Shown here one piece after another: positions 9,135-18,222 of a stretch of 64,000 nt of DNA. The translations under genes and the position numbers were made by a program. Source of the stretch: a candidate division KSB1 bacterium (lineage in GTDB: Bacteria; Zhuqueibacterota; Zhuqueibacteria; Zhuqueibacterales; Zhuqueibacteraceae); assembly GCA_034506255.1 (NCBI GenBank), contig JAPDPX010000008.1, forward strand, positions 1 through 64,000, read 5' to 3'. Below the pieces are notes generated by a model. It searched no databases. It was not told the origin of the DNA and saw nothing but the letters and a program-made list of their open reading frames with translations. Position 1 is the first letter of the stretch; every line of letters starts with the position of its first letter.

Positions 9135-10238
9135 ATGGCTTCCGGGAATTTGCAACGAGTTGGCATATTGACCGGCGGCGGAGACTGCCCCGGCTTGAAC
9201 GCGGTAATTCGGGCGGTGGCCAAGCCGGCCATGAATGAACATGGTGCGACGGTTTTGGGAATCGAGGACGGTTTTGAAGGTCTGGTGGAGGGCCGGATGC
9301 GCGAGCTGTCCAACGCCGATGTCTCCGGCATCATCAATCTCGGCGGGACGATTCTGGGCACCTCCAACAAGGGCGATCCCTGGCACTATCCCGAAGAACT
9401 GGCAAACGGCAAGATCGAGATCGTCGATGCCTCCGCCCGTGCGCTGCGCAACTACAAGCGCTGGGGCCTGGATGCCCTGATCGCGGTGGGCGGCGACGGC
9501 ACCATGCAAATCTGCAACAAGCTCAGCCAGCTTGGACTCAACGTCATCGGTGTGCCCAAGACCATCGACAATGATCTCTCCGCCACCGATGTCACCTTTG
9601 GCTATGACTCCGCGCTCGCCGTGGCCACAGAGGCCATTGACCGCCTGCACACCACCGCCTCGTCCCACCATCGCGTCATGGTGATCGAGGTGATGGGCCG
9701 CTATGCCGGCTGGATTGCACTGGGTGCCGGGCTGGCCGGCGGCGCAGACATCATTCTGATTCCGGAAATCCCCTTTTCCTGGGAAGTGGTTTTTCGCAAA
9801 GTGATGGATCGCAGCGTCAAGGGCAAGCGGTTCAGCATCGTGTGCGTGGCGGAAGGCGCCAGGCTGCCGGAAGGCGGCGAAATCGTGAAGGAAATGGATG
9901 TCAAACGCACCGATGCCAAGCGCCTGGGCGGCGTCGGGGAGGTGGTGGCCGATCGCATTTCCGAAGGCACACAACTGGAGACGCGGGTCACGGTGTTGGG
10001 ACATCTGCAGCGCGGCGGCAGCCCCACTGCATATGACCGCATTCTTGCCACCAATTTCGGCGCGATGGCCGTCACGCTCTGCGCCGAAGGCAAATTCGGC
10101 CGGATGGTGGCGTTGCGCGGCAACGAATATATCAGCGTGCCGATCCAAGATGCCATCGCCCGGCAAAAGCTCGTCCCGCGCGATCATCCCATGATCGCCG
10201 CGGCACGCGCGGTGGGCACCAGCTTCGGTGATGACTAG
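9135..10238 (+). CDS. pfkA: 6-phosphofructokinase, mixed-substrate type
   Basis: Phosphorylates fructose 6-phosphate to fructose 1,6-bisphosphate in glycolysis, in the cytoplasm. The ATG at 9135 follows AAAGGAG by seven bases; 367 aa. Seen motifs: GILTGGGDCPGLNAVIRA at residues 10-27, GGDGT at 119-123, PKTIDND at 141-147 with catalytic Asp145, MGRYAGW at 187-193. The residue equivalent to E. coli 104 is Gly (as in ATP enzymes) while that equivalent to 124 is Lys (as in pyrophosphate enzymes), placing it in the group III / mixed clade where the phosphoryl donor cannot be read from sequence alone. A terminator hairpin follows. Confidence 0.95.
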   Translation: MASGNLQRVGILTGGGDCPGLNAVIRAVAKPAMNEHGATVLGIEDGFEGLVEGRMRELSNADVSGIINLGGTILGTSNKGDPWHYPEELANGKIEIVDASARALRNYKRWGLDALIAVGGDGTMQICNKLSQLGLNVIGVPKTIDNDLSATDVTFGYDSALAVATEAIDRLHTTASSHHRVMVIEVMGRYAGWIALGAGLAGGADIILIPEIPFSWEVVFRKVMDRSVKGKRFSIVCVAEGARLPEGGEIVKEMDVKRTDAKRLGGVGEVVADRISEGTQLETRVTVLGHLQRGGSPTAYDRILATNFGAMAVTLCAEGKFGRMVALRGNEYISVPIQDAIARQKLVPRDHPMIAAARAVGTSFGDD

Positions 10239-10276
10239 CCCCGTGCTGCCAGGCCTGTGCACCAGCCGCGGCAAGC

Positions 10277-10316
10277 AAGCCAGTGACTCAGTGCCGGAGA
10301 TCACTGGCTTTCTTCT
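10277..10316 (+). terminator. Terminator between convergent pfkA and acyl-CoA synthetase
   Basis: A 10-bp stem (10277-10286 with 10301-10310, 14-nt loop) followed on the plus strand by TCTTCTTTGC. The right arm includes the last codons of the convergent minus-strand gene. Confidence 0.7.
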
Positions 10317-11821
10317 TTGCATTCCGCCTGCAGCATGCGGGTGACCTCGGCTTTGATGACCTTGCCCATCGCGTTGCGCGGCAGTTCGGGGGCGAACTGC
10401 ACCAGAGTGGGGATCTTGTAGGGCGCCAGGTACGCAGCCGCCCAGTGGCGCAGCTCCGCCGCGTTGAGAGCCGCGCCCGGTCGCAACATGAGCAGCGCAG
10501 CGACGCGCTCTCCCCATACGGCATCGGGCAGGCCGACAATGCTGCAATCCGCCACGGCGGGATGCTGCCGCAATACCTCCTCAATCTCCAGCGCCGCGAC
10601 TTTGTAGCCGCCGGTTTTGATGATGTCTGTCGTGAGGCGGCCGAGAATGCGATACGCGCCGTCTTCAAACACGGCGAGGTCGCCCGTGCAAAACCAGCCC
10701 TCGCGAAATGCCTGTTGGGTGGCCTCGGGTTTTCCCCAATACTCTCGAAACACGTTCGCGCCTTTCACCTGGATTTCGCCCGGTGTGCCCGCGGCGACTG
10801 CGCGGCCGTTTTCATCCACCAGCCGCACGGTTACGCCCGGCAAAGGCGTGCCGACACAGCCCGGCCGGCGCCTGCCATGCAGCGGGTTGGAAAGCGCCAT
10901 GCCGATTTCTGTCATGCCGTAGCGCTCGAGCAAAACGTGCCCGCTCAGGGCTTGCCATTTTTCCAGCACGGCCACCGGCAGGGCGGCGGAACCGGAAACC
11001 ATCAGCCGCAGTTTCGCGCAGGCGGCAGACATGGCCTGCTGCTGATGCGGCGGCGCCGCCTCCCAGGCTGCAATCAGTTTGCTGTAAATCGTGGGTACTG
11101 CCATGAACAACGTGACGCAGCCGCTCATGAATCTTTGCCAAACCCGGCCGGCTTCGAAGACCGGCATCAGCTCGCAGGTCGCACCCGCCCACAAGGCGCA
11201 TGTCAAGACATTGATCAAACCATGCACATGATGCAACGGCAGGACGTTCAGAATGTAATCATCGGGCGACCATTCCCAGGCGGTGAGCAGGGCGCTGACT
11301 TGCGCCGCGAGGTTGCCGTGTGTCAAAACCACGCCTTTGGGCTTGCTGGTGGTGCCGCTGGTGTAAATGATCAGGCCGCGCCTGCCGGCTGTGATCCCGG
11401 GCAGGGCCGCGGCGACGGCGGGCTGCAGCTCGCTGGTGTATACCAGCCGCAACCGCGGGAAGGAGGTCAACGGCGGCAGGCGCGCGGCAAGCTCCGGATG
11501 CACCACCAGCACCTCGGCGCCGCAATCGTGCAGCACGTATTCCAACTCCGCGGGCGGATGCGTGGCCGCCAGCGGCACGGCAATGCCGCCGGCACGCCAA
11601 ATGCCCAGCAACGCCGCTACGAAATGCAGGCTTGGCGGTGCCAGCAGCGCCACCCTTGTTTCGGCGAAATCGCTGGAACCGTTCAACAAGACTGTCGCCG
11701 CGCCGGCGGAGAGGGAGAGCAAGTCACCATGGGAAAATCGGCCCTCCGTGGTGACCAGCGCCAGACGGCCCGGCTGCCGGCCGGCCGCTGCGAAAAGTGG
11801 CAGGGAGGCAGAGTCTTGCAT
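10301..11821 (-). CDS. AMP-forming acyl-CoA synthetase, malonyl-CoA synthetase-like
   Basis: ANL-superfamily enzyme that adenylates a carboxylic acid and transfers it to CoA. The ATG at 11821 gives 506 aa, the normal length; the further N-terminal extension is not conserved-looking. Motifs: P-loop TSGTTSKPKG at 154-163, ERYGMTEIGMALSNP with the following RRPGCVGTPLPGV typical of MatB/ACSF3 (methyl)malonyl-CoA synthetases, hinge GRLTTDIIKTGGYK, and the C-terminal lysine in PRNAMGKVIK. The MatB-like substrate call is from memory of that YGMTE-SNP-RRPG pattern and is less certain than the family. It converges on pfkA. Confidence 0.85.
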   Translation of the reverse strand: MQDSASLPLFAAAGRQPGRLALVTTEGRFSHGDLLSLSAGAATVLLNGSSDFAETRVALLAPPSLHFVAALLGIWRAGGIAVPLAATHPPAELEYVLHDCGAEVLVVHPELAARLPPLTSFPRLRLVYTSELQPAVAAALPGITAGRRGLIIYTSGTTSKPKGVVLTHGNLAAQVSALLTAWEWSPDDYILNVLPLHHVHGLINVLTCALWAGATCELMPVFEAGRVWQRFMSGCVTLFMAVPTIYSKLIAAWEAAPPHQQQAMSAACAKLRLMVSGSAALPVAVLEKWQALSGHVLLERYGMTEIGMALSNPLHGRRRPGCVGTPLPGVTVRLVDENGRAVAAGTPGEIQVKGANVFREYWGKPEATQQAFREGWFCTGDLAVFEDGAYRILGRLTTDIIKTGGYKVAALEIEEVLRQHPAVADCSIVGLPDAVWGERVAALLMLRPGAALNAAELRHWAAAYLAPYKIPTLVQFAPELPRNAMGKVIKAEVTRMLQAECKEESQ

Positions 11822-12290
11822 GTTCGCGCTATTTGACTTTGGAATAATTGTTTTTATTTTGCCGCCACTCCGTGCCAACGCTCGTGTCCCGTGGCGCCCT
11901 TCTGGCACGGCAACTTGCCATGACCAAACCCGGCAATCGCGAATTGCAACTTTTTTCTGTTCATGAAGCGTTTTGACCCGCCCTGTCATGCTGCACGCCT
12001 CTTCCCCAGCACCGGCACAATGTCCGATTGCCAAGGCAGGCCGTAAACGCGGGAAAATTTTTGCAGAATGCCGGCTCGCCGGGTTCTCCTCCACCAACCG
12101 GAAAATGCCGCGATGGCATGCGACGCGCATTACAATCGGCGCCACGGCGCGTGCCCGGGAAGATCAGCAAAAGCTTCACGACCGTGACGGTTTGCCGGGG
12201 AGGCGGGCGTGTCGTTGCCAGGCCGTTTTTTAACAAACCCGCTCTGCGAGCGGAAAGATCAAGTCTCTTGCTTAGCAAAAGGAGCAGCGC
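11822..12290. other. Divergent intergenic region upstream of ugd and the synthetase
   Basis: About 470 nt between divergent starts. It holds an AT-rich patch near 11825-11865 close to the synthetase start, likely its promoter region. No gene or RNA recognised. The ugd ribosome-binding site AAAAGGAG is at 12277-12284. Confidence 0.45.
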
Positions 12291-13610
12291 GTGAAAGTAG
12301 CAGTTGTAGGCACAGGATACGTCGGCCTGGTGGCCGGCACCTGCTTTGCCGATTCCGGCAATGAAGTGGTCTGTGTCGATGTCGATGAAGAGAAAATCAA
12401 CAAGCTCCGCCGCGGCGAAATTCCCATCTATGAGCCCGGCCTGGAGGAGATGGTCAAACAAAATATGCGGGAGGAACGGCTGTTCTTCACCACCGACATC
12501 AAACCGGCGGTGGAGCAGGCGCAGATCATCTTCATCGCCGTCGGCACGCCCCCGGATGAGGACGGCTCCGCCGATTTGAAATACGTGCTGGCGGTGGCGC
12601 GTGACATCGGCAGATACATGAACGGCTACAAGATCATCGTCAACAAAAGCACCGTTCCGATCGGCACGGCCGACAAGGTGTGTGCGGAAATCAAGAAGCA
12701 TACCCAGCACGATTTTGCCGTGGTGTCCAATCCCGAATTTCTCAAAGAGGGCGCCGCCATCGAGGATTTCACCCGTCCCGATCGCGTGGTGATCGGCACG
12801 CGCGATGCGCGCGCCATTGAAGTCATGCGCACGCTTTACGCGCCGTTCGTGCGCTCCGGCAATCCCATCATCGTCATGGATGAGCGCAGCGCCGAGCTGA
12901 CCAAGTATGCCGCCAATGCCCTGCTCGCCACCAAAATCTCCTTCATCAACGAGATTGCCAACCTGTGCGAGCGGGTCGGCGCGGACATCGACATGGTGCG
13001 CAAAGGCATCGGCACCGACAGCCGCATCGGGCCCTACTTCATCTTCCCCGGCACGGGCTACGGCGGCTCCTGCTTCCCCAAAGACGTGCAGGCGCTGATG
13101 CGCACCGCCAAGGATCACGGTCTGCCGCTCGCCATCGTCAAGGCGGTCGAGGAAGTCAATGAACGCCAGAAAACGATTTTGCTCGACAAGATCAAAGCCT
13201 ATTTCAAGAACGATTTGCGCGGCCGGGTCTTTGCCATGTGGGGACTGGCGTTCAAGCCCAAAACCGATGACATGCGCGAAGCGCCGGCGATCGCGATGAT
13301 CAACGCCCTCACGGCCGAAGGTGCGCGCGTGCAGGGGCACGATCCCGAAGCGCTCAGAGAAGCCGCCCGCATTTTCAAAGACCGCATTGGCCGCGATTTG
13401 TTCCTGTTTCAGAAGCGTTACGATGCCCTGGAGGGCGCGGATGCGCTGATCATCATGACCGAATGGAATGCCTTCCGCGAGCCGGATTTTTACCTGATCA
13501 AAGAAACCCTCAAACATCCCGCCATCTTTGACGGCCGCAACCTCTACGACCCCAAACGCATGAAGAAAATCGGCATCGACTATTTTTCCATCGGCCGGCC
13601 TTGCGCCTGA
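12291..13610 (+). CDS. ugd: UDP-glucose 6-dehydrogenase
   Basis: Oxidises UDP-glucose to UDP-glucuronate with NAD+, feeding exopolysaccharide or lipopolysaccharide synthesis in the cytoplasm. GTG start, six bases after AAAAGGAG; 439 aa. Seen: N-terminal Rossmann motif MKVAVVGTGYVGLVAG, EPGLEE near residue 48, the VNKSTVPIGT strand, NPEFLKEG at 147-154, the dimerisation helix around residues 200-260 and the active-site GYGGSCFPKD with catalytic Cys261, then the C-terminal UDP-binding domain with GLAFKP. Complete and typical. It stands alone on the plus strand, followed by convergent genes. Confidence 0.95.
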   Translation: MKVAVVGTGYVGLVAGTCFADSGNEVVCVDVDEEKINKLRRGEIPIYEPGLEEMVKQNMREERLFFTTDIKPAVEQAQIIFIAVGTPPDEDGSADLKYVLAVARDIGRYMNGYKIIVNKSTVPIGTADKVCAEIKKHTQHDFAVVSNPEFLKEGAAIEDFTRPDRVVIGTRDARAIEVMRTLYAPFVRSGNPIIVMDERSAELTKYAANALLATKISFINEIANLCERVGADIDMVRKGIGTDSRIGPYFIFPGTGYGGSCFPKDVQALMRTAKDHGLPLAIVKAVEEVNERQKTILLDKIKAYFKNDLRGRVFAMWGLAFKPKTDDMREAPAIAMINALTAEGARVQGHDPEALREAARIFKDRIGRDLFLFQKRYDALEGADALIIMTEWNAFREPDFYLIKETLKHPAIFDGRNLYDPKRMKKIGIDYFSIGRPCA

Positions 13611-13621
13611 AGGCCGCTGGC

Positions 13622-13651
13622 GGGCGCTCCCGCTGCCGGCGGGGAGCGCCC
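13622..13651. terminator. Hairpin between convergent ugd and the DNA glycosylase gene
   Basis: A perfect 10-bp GC-rich stem (13622-13631 with 13642-13651) in the 72-nt gap between convergent genes. It lacks a T-run, so terminator function is inferred from position. Confidence 0.45.
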
Positions 13652-13682
13652 GTCGCAGCGCCGGCAGCTTTGGTCGCAGCCC

Positions 13683-14258
13683 TCAGCAAAAACGAATGCC
13701 GTGTGCGGCCAGCCAGTTTGCGCAGCGCCGGAATTCTGCCACGATTTGCTCGCGGCGATAGTGCGCATTGGCAGGGCTGGTGGAGGGCAGGAGATAGAAA
13801 ACCGTCGTTGCGATGCGCCATGGCTGCGGCCCGGGTTCGATTCTCTCCCGCTGCGGCAGAGCAAACAGCCAGCGCATGCCGCTCACACCAATCACACATG
13901 CCACCCTGGGCGCGTGGCGTTCGAGCTTGCGGCGCAAGGCCCGGGCGCCGGCGGCGATTTCCTGCGCGGTCAATTCGCCGATCTGGCCGGTGGCGCGTTT
14001 CACCACGTCGGTGAAGCCGATGCCGCGCTCCAGCAGCATGGCCTCGTCGCCCGCCTGCACGGAACCACCCAGCAGGCCGCTGGCGGACAGCGCCGGCCAG
14101 AAACGATTGGAAGGGCGCGCAAAATATTTCCCTGTTTGTGCGGAATAGCGGCCGGGATTGAGGCCGATGAAAAGCAGTTGCAACCCCGGCCGCAGATAAT
14201 CGGGCAGGGTGAGGGAGGGAGTTCGGGATTTTCGGCGCAGAGATGACACCGGGAGCAC
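13683..14258 (-). CDS. mug: Mug/TDG-type (family 2) uracil/mismatch DNA glycosylase
   Basis: Removes uracil or thymine from G:U or G:T mispairs, the first step of base excision repair. Motif 1 is clear: FIGLNPGRYSAQTGKYFARPSNRFW (catalytic Asn in GLNPG; compare Mug GINPG), and a LPSTSPANAH segment occupies the position of the second motif. The start is uncertain: a GTG at 14258 or 14249 follows the lspA stop, neither with a good ribosome-binding site, and translation may be coupled to lspA. Last gene of a minus-strand operon that also carries nth and polX. The symbol marks family membership; the true substrate (U, T or hypoxanthine) is not read here. Confidence 0.8.
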   Translation of the reverse strand: MLPVSSLRRKSRTPSLTLPDYLRPGLQLLFIGLNPGRYSAQTGKYFARPSNRFWPALSASGLLGGSVQAGDEAMLLERGIGFTDVVKRATGQIGELTAQEIAAGARALRRKLERHAPRVACVIGVSGMRWLFALPQRERIEPGPQPWRIATTVFYLLPSTSPANAHYRREQIVAEFRRCANWLAAHGIRFC

Positions 14259-14314
14259 GAAAGAGAACGGTGAATTCAGCGCACGGCGCGCGGCGGCCGC
14301 CGGCGGGGGAGGAC

Positions 14315-14842
14315 TCACTCGCCGTGACGCTCGGGCGCGGCCGCCACGCCCTGTGGCTCCGGCAGAAAGGAAGTGATCAACAACATGAGCATGCCCAGCG
14401 AGATGGCGGTATCCGCCAGATTGAAGACCGCGGTGCGAAACGTGCCGATGCCGAGGTTGAGAAAGTCGATCACGCGGCCCTGGTGCAAGACGCGATCCAG
14501 CAGGTTGCCCATCCCGCCGCCCAACACCAGCCCCAAGGCCAGCAGATGGGCCGCTCCGCGGCTGTGAGCGCGCAGCATGTATAACAGCAAAAGCAACAGA
14601 CATACCGCCGGGGCAATGATGAACAACACCAGCCGCACTTCGTCCGGCCAGTTTGAGCCCAGGCTGAAGGCTACACCCGGATTTTCGGTGTAGTGGAAAC
14701 GGAGGAAATCGGCGAGATAGGATTGCGGTCCGCTTTCCCGGAGAATCGACTTGGCCAGACGTTTGGTGAGCTGGTCACAACCCACACAACTGGCCGCCGC
14801 CAGCAGGGCGACGAGCAGGTTGCGCCTGAGATACTGCGGCAT
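14315..14842 (-). CDS. lspA: Lipoprotein signal peptidase (signal peptidase II)
   Basis: Inner-membrane aspartyl protease that cleaves prolipoprotein signal peptides. The ATG at 14842 has AGGA at the right distance; an upstream TTG at 14860 overlaps the stop of the previous gene (TTGA) and could be used instead. 175 aa with four membrane helices. Signature motifs are all present: CDQLTK, ENPGVAFSLGS, GGMGNLLDRV...GRVIDFLN and FNLADTAI, the last two carrying the catalytic aspartates. Several lipoproteins in this window (37624, 54671, 60858) would be its substrates. Confidence 0.95.
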   Translation of the reverse strand: MPQYLRRNLLVALLAAASCVGCDQLTKRLAKSILRESGPQSYLADFLRFHYTENPGVAFSLGSNWPDEVRLVLFIIAPAVCLLLLLLYMLRAHSRGAAHLLALGLVLGGGMGNLLDRVLHQGRVIDFLNLGIGTFRTAVFNLADTAISLGMLMLLITSFLPEPQGVAAAPERHGE

Positions 14843-14856
14843 GATCACATCCTGTT

Positions 14857-15057
14857 TCAATTGCTGCAGATAAATCCCTGCGTAATCAACACCGGCACGA
14901 GAATGTAAAGAATGGAATCACGAATGAGATAAAACAGGAACACCGCCGCCAGGATTTTCCAGCCTTTTTCCCGTACGAAGGCGCGCACGCCTTTTTCGCG
15001 CAGCAGGTCGGTCCATGCCTGAATGATCGGCGGCTTGAACACGCGTTTTAACAGCAT
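14857..15057 (-). CDS. Small single-span membrane protein
   Basis: 66 aa, ATG preceded by GAAGGGA at good spacing. An amphipathic, basic N-terminal half is followed by one hydrophobic segment (ILAAVFLFYLIRDSILYILVPVLI). No family recognised. It lies between nth and lspA with a 12-nt gap upstream, and its stop overlaps the alternative TTG start of lspA, so it is surely co-transcribed. Similar tiny proteins sit near lspA in other FCB genomes as far as I recall, but I cannot name one. Confidence 0.65.
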   Translation of the reverse strand: MLLKRVFKPPIIQAWTDLLREKGVRAFVREKGWKILAAVFLFYLIRDSILYILVPVLITQGFICSN

Positions 15058-15069
15058 GACAGAATCCCT

Positions 15070-15720
15070 TCAAATTTCCCTTGCAGGACAGTCAGGTGCC
15101 AGGGTACACGCGCCGCACCTGGGTTTGCGGGCACGGCAGATATGCCGGCCGTGCAATATAAGGCGGTGGGAAAAAAGAGTCCATTCCTTTCTGGGCACGA
15201 TCGCCATCAAATCCCGCTCGATTTTCTCCGGCGTTTTTTCCGCGGTCAACCCCAGCCGCCGGGCGAGCCGCTGCACGTGGGTATCTACCACCACACCATC
15301 ATTGATGCCGAAGGCATTGCCCAGCACGACATTGGCGGTCTTGCGGCCGACACCCGGCAGCGCAGTCAGCTCAGCCATGCTGGCCGGCACCCGGCCGCCG
15401 TGCTCACTGACCAGGCGCTGCGCACAGGCGATGAGATGGCGCGCCTTGTTGCGAAAGAAACCCGTGGCATGAATCAGCTTTTCCACCTCGGCCGGCTTCG
15501 CCTGCGCCAGCGCCGCCGGCGTGGGAAAGGCGCGAAACAGGGCGGGCGTCACCTCATTGACGGTTTTGTCGGTGGATTGCGCTGATAAAATCGTGGCGAC
15601 CAGCAGCTCAAAGGGGTTGCGATGCACCAGCGCGCAGGCGGCCGCGGGGTACAGCCGCCGCAGCGTGCGCACTACGCGCTGCCGCCGCGCCTTTTCCGCT
15701 GCCTCTGTCGTCCGGCTCAT
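15070..15720 (-). CDS. nth: Endonuclease III
   Basis: DNA glycosylase/AP lyase for oxidised pyrimidines. 216 aa. Helix-hairpin-helix LPGVGRKTANVVL with catalytic Lys127, catalytic Asp146 in VVVDTHV, and the C-terminal 4Fe-4S cluster ligands Cys195, Cys202, Cys205 and Cys211 (C-x6-C-x2-C-x5-C). Its ATG overlaps the stop of the LiaF-like gene (ATGA). Together with polX and the Mug-like gene it forms a repair set in one operon. Confidence 0.96.
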   Translation of the reverse strand: MSRTTEAAEKARRQRVVRTLRRLYPAAACALVHRNPFELLVATILSAQSTDKTVNEVTPALFRAFPTPAALAQAKPAEVEKLIHATGFFRNKARHLIACAQRLVSEHGGRVPASMAELTALPGVGRKTANVVLGNAFGINDGVVVDTHVQRLARRLGLTAEKTPEKIERDLMAIVPRKEWTLFSHRLILHGRHICRARKPRCGACTLAPDCPAREI

Positions 15721-16337
15721 AAAATGGTCACGTCTCCGATCACGAAGGAGATGCGCACGTTCAGGCGCGCGGTGGCATGGTCATAATCCGGTGATTTGAA
15801 CACTTTGTTGAGGCCCAGCCCGCTTTCCTTTTTGCCGAAAACCACCAGGTCGCCGATTCCCGTGCTCACATGCACCAGGCAGGGAATCGTCTTGGGCAAA
15901 ATCAGGGTGGCGTCGCCGATAAAACCGGAGACAACCAAGGCGCGTTCGCCGCCCAAGATGGCAATGCCGGAGAGGTCGAATTTCTGTTCGCCGATGAAAG
16001 TGGAGACGGCCCCGCCCTTGAAATCATCGCTGCGCACTTGCAGGTGAATGTCGCCAATGAAGCGATTTTCGTTGAGGTAATCGCCGGCCACCGTGCTGCC
16101 GATGAAACTGGCACTGTCTGCGCCGGCTGTAGGGCTGACTGTAATCGTGCTTTCCTCCCGGTTTTTGGGAAACAAAATCATCCTGGCGCCGATGGCCACC
16201 AGAATCAGTGGCCAGAAGTTGCGAATCGTCTCCCGAAAACTCAGCAGCTCGAGCCGGTCGAGCAGCAGGAGTGTCCCCAACAGGATCAGCATCCCGCCCC
16301 AGAAAAACCGGCTGCCGGTGCACTCGTTTGCACTCAT
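15717..16337 (-). CDS. LiaF-like membrane protein
   Basis: 206 aa from the ATG at 16337, preceded by GGAGAAAGAG; a GTG at 16349 is in frame but lacks its own site. Two N-terminal membrane segments (GGMLILLGTLLLLDRL and FWPLILVAIGARMILF) form the LiaI/LiaF-type transmembrane module; the rest is a beta-rich domain with repeated FIGD and IGD motifs (FIGDIHLQV, GFIGDATLIL, VIGDVTIL), typical of the LiaF C-terminal or cell-wall-active antibiotic response domain. In Firmicutes LiaF restrains an envelope-stress kinase; here no such two-component system is adjacent, so its role is open. Translationally coupled to nth. Confidence 0.75.
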   Translation of the reverse strand: MSANECTGSRFFWGGMLILLGTLLLLDRLELLSFRETIRNFWPLILVAIGARMILFPKNREESTITVSPTAGADSASFIGSTVAGDYLNENRFIGDIHLQVRSDDFKGGAVSTFIGEQKFDLSGIAILGGERALVVSGFIGDATLILPKTIPCLVHVSTGIGDLVVFGKKESGLGLNKVFKSPDYDHATARLNVRISFVIGDVTIL

Positions 16338-16359
16338 CTCTTTCTCCACGGCGATGCCA

Positions 16360-18084
16360 TCATGATCGTTTGGCCTGAAACCATTGGGCGATTTCTTGGG
16401 CCGATTTCGTGTTCAGAACGTCGGCCTTGCGCAGCCAGCCCTTGCGGGCAATGCCCACGCCGTAAAAAATGTCCGCGATGCCCGCGCGGTCATGGGCATC
16501 GGGATTGATGCTGAGCAGCACGCCGCGATCGCGCGCATACTTGACGTAGCGCCAGTCCAAATCGAAGCGGTGCGGGCTGGCATTGATTTCGATGCTGACG
16601 CCCAGCTCGGCCGCCGCCTCGATCACGCGCTGATGGTTGATCGGATACCCGTCACGGCTGAGCAGCAACCGGCCGGTGGGGTGGCCGAGAATCCGCACCG
16701 CCGGGTGCTCCATGGCCTTGATCAAACGTTTGGTGGCCTGGGCCTCGCTCATGTTCATGCTGCTGTGGATGGAGGCGATCACAAAGTCGAAACTCGCCAG
16801 CACCTTGTCGGGATAGTCCAGTCTGCCGTCCGGCAGAATGTCGCATTCCGTGCCTTTGAAAATGTGAAAATTCCGGAAACCGGCATTGAGGCGGTCAATC
16901 TCGCGGTGCTGCTCCTTGACACGCTCCGGTGACAGGCCCTTGGCGTAGGCGACCGACATGCTGTGGTCGCAAATGCCGAGGTACTCGAAGCCCAACGCCT
17001 GGCACGCCTGCGCCATCTCGGCCAGCGAATTGGCGCCGTCGCTGTAGGTGGAATGGCAGTGCAGCACCCCGCGCACATCCTTTTTCTCCACCAGCACCGG
17101 AATCTCGTGCCGCAGCGCCGCTTCGATCTCGCCCATGTCTTCCCGCAACTCGGGCGGCACATAGCTCATGCCGAGCGCGGCAAAAAGAGCGGCTTCGTCC
17201 TCACAGCGAATCAGGGTCTCGCCCTGGAACAGGCCCCATTCACTCACCTTGATGCCGAGCTTGAGCGCGTGACTGCGCATGGCAATGTTGTGTTCCGCCG
17301 AGCCGGTCAGGTGATGGAGAAGATAAGGAAATTCCCGGTCGCTTGCCAGCCGCAAATCCGCCTGCATGCCGTTTGACAGCAGCACGGTGCTTTTGGTATC
17401 GCCCTGCGCAATGACGCTCTGCACGCCGGGCAGTGCGGTGAAAAACGCCATGATTGCGGCCCGGTCCGCCTTTTTGCAGCTCGCCACGATGTCAATATCC
17501 TTCACCGTTTCGCGGTGGCGGCGCAGGCTGCCGGCCAGCTCGGCGCGGATGACTTTGGCATGCGTTTTCACCGCCTCGAACAGGGGCCGTGCTGCCTGCT
17601 CGGCATGATGATACAGATGCCGGCTGGCATAGCGCCGGATCTGCGCGATGCCGTCCAGCAAGTTTTGCTGGCTTTTGGCACTGAAGCCCTCCAGCCCGGC
17701 GACACGACCCTCGCGGCAGGCTTTTTCCAGATCGTTGATCGAAGCCACGCCCAGCTCATCCAGCAATTTTCTGACCTTCTTGGGCCCCAGTCCGGGAATG
17801 TGCAGCAGCTCCATGATGCCCGGCGGAAAGGAGCGGCGCAGCTCCTCGTAGTATGTGAGTGTGCCCGTGGTCACCAGGGTGGTGATCTTCTCGGAAATCG
17901 CCTCGCCGATGCCCTTGATCTCGCGCAAGCGGTTGCCCGCGATCAGCTCGTGCAAATCCTCGGAAACGCCGCGCAGCGCGCGCGCCGCATTGGCATAGGC
18001 GCGTGTCTTGAAGGGGTTTTCGCCCTTGAGCTCCAACAGGGTGCCGATTTCTTCGAGAATTTCGATGACTTGTTTCTTGTCCAT
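16360..18084 (-). CDS. polX: DNA polymerase/3'-5' exonuclease PolX
   Basis: Family X polymerase for gap filling in base excision repair, fused to a PHP exonuclease/AP-endonuclease domain. 574 aa, the usual size. Order: helix-hairpin-helix 8-kDa-like region (1-110, with IKGIGEAI and IPGLGPKK), nucleotidyltransferase core (about 175-320; GSLRR at 185, metal ligands Asp196, Asp198 and Asp243), then PHP (338-574; HCHSTYSDG at 342, GICDHS at 371, HPTGRLL, NASPHRFDL, NPDAH). All metal-binding motifs are intact. First of the repair-related minus-strand set; 22 nt precede the LiaF-like gene. Confidence 0.95.
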   Translation of the reverse strand: MDKKQVIEILEEIGTLLELKGENPFKTRAYANAARALRGVSEDLHELIAGNRLREIKGIGEAISEKITTLVTTGTLTYYEELRRSFPPGIMELLHIPGLGPKKVRKLLDELGVASINDLEKACREGRVAGLEGFSAKSQQNLLDGIAQIRRYASRHLYHHAEQAARPLFEAVKTHAKVIRAELAGSLRRHRETVKDIDIVASCKKADRAAIMAFFTALPGVQSVIAQGDTKSTVLLSNGMQADLRLASDREFPYLLHHLTGSAEHNIAMRSHALKLGIKVSEWGLFQGETLIRCEDEAALFAALGMSYVPPELREDMGEIEAALRHEIPVLVEKKDVRGVLHCHSTYSDGANSLAEMAQACQALGFEYLGICDHSMSVAYAKGLSPERVKEQHREIDRLNAGFRNFHIFKGTECDILPDGRLDYPDKVLASFDFVIASIHSSMNMSEAQATKRLIKAMEHPAVRILGHPTGRLLLSRDGYPINHQRVIEAAAELGVSIEINASPHRFDLDWRYVKYARDRGVLLSINPDAHDRAGIADIFYGVGIARKGWLRKADVLNTKSAQEIAQWFQAKRS

Positions 18085-18222
18085 GGCGGTTTGTACTCAC
18101 CGAGTTGATTTGACCAACATGGAGTTGCCCTGCCGCTCCCGGAGCCGCCTGGCTGCAGGCTTTCTTTGCAGTCCCGGATTCGGTCATCGCGATCGCCCTG
18201 GCGGCCCGGTTTCCGGAAAAAC

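Noticed and set aside
10283..11836. Plus-strand ORF of 517 codons
   Set aside because: Antisense to the acyl-CoA synthetase gene.
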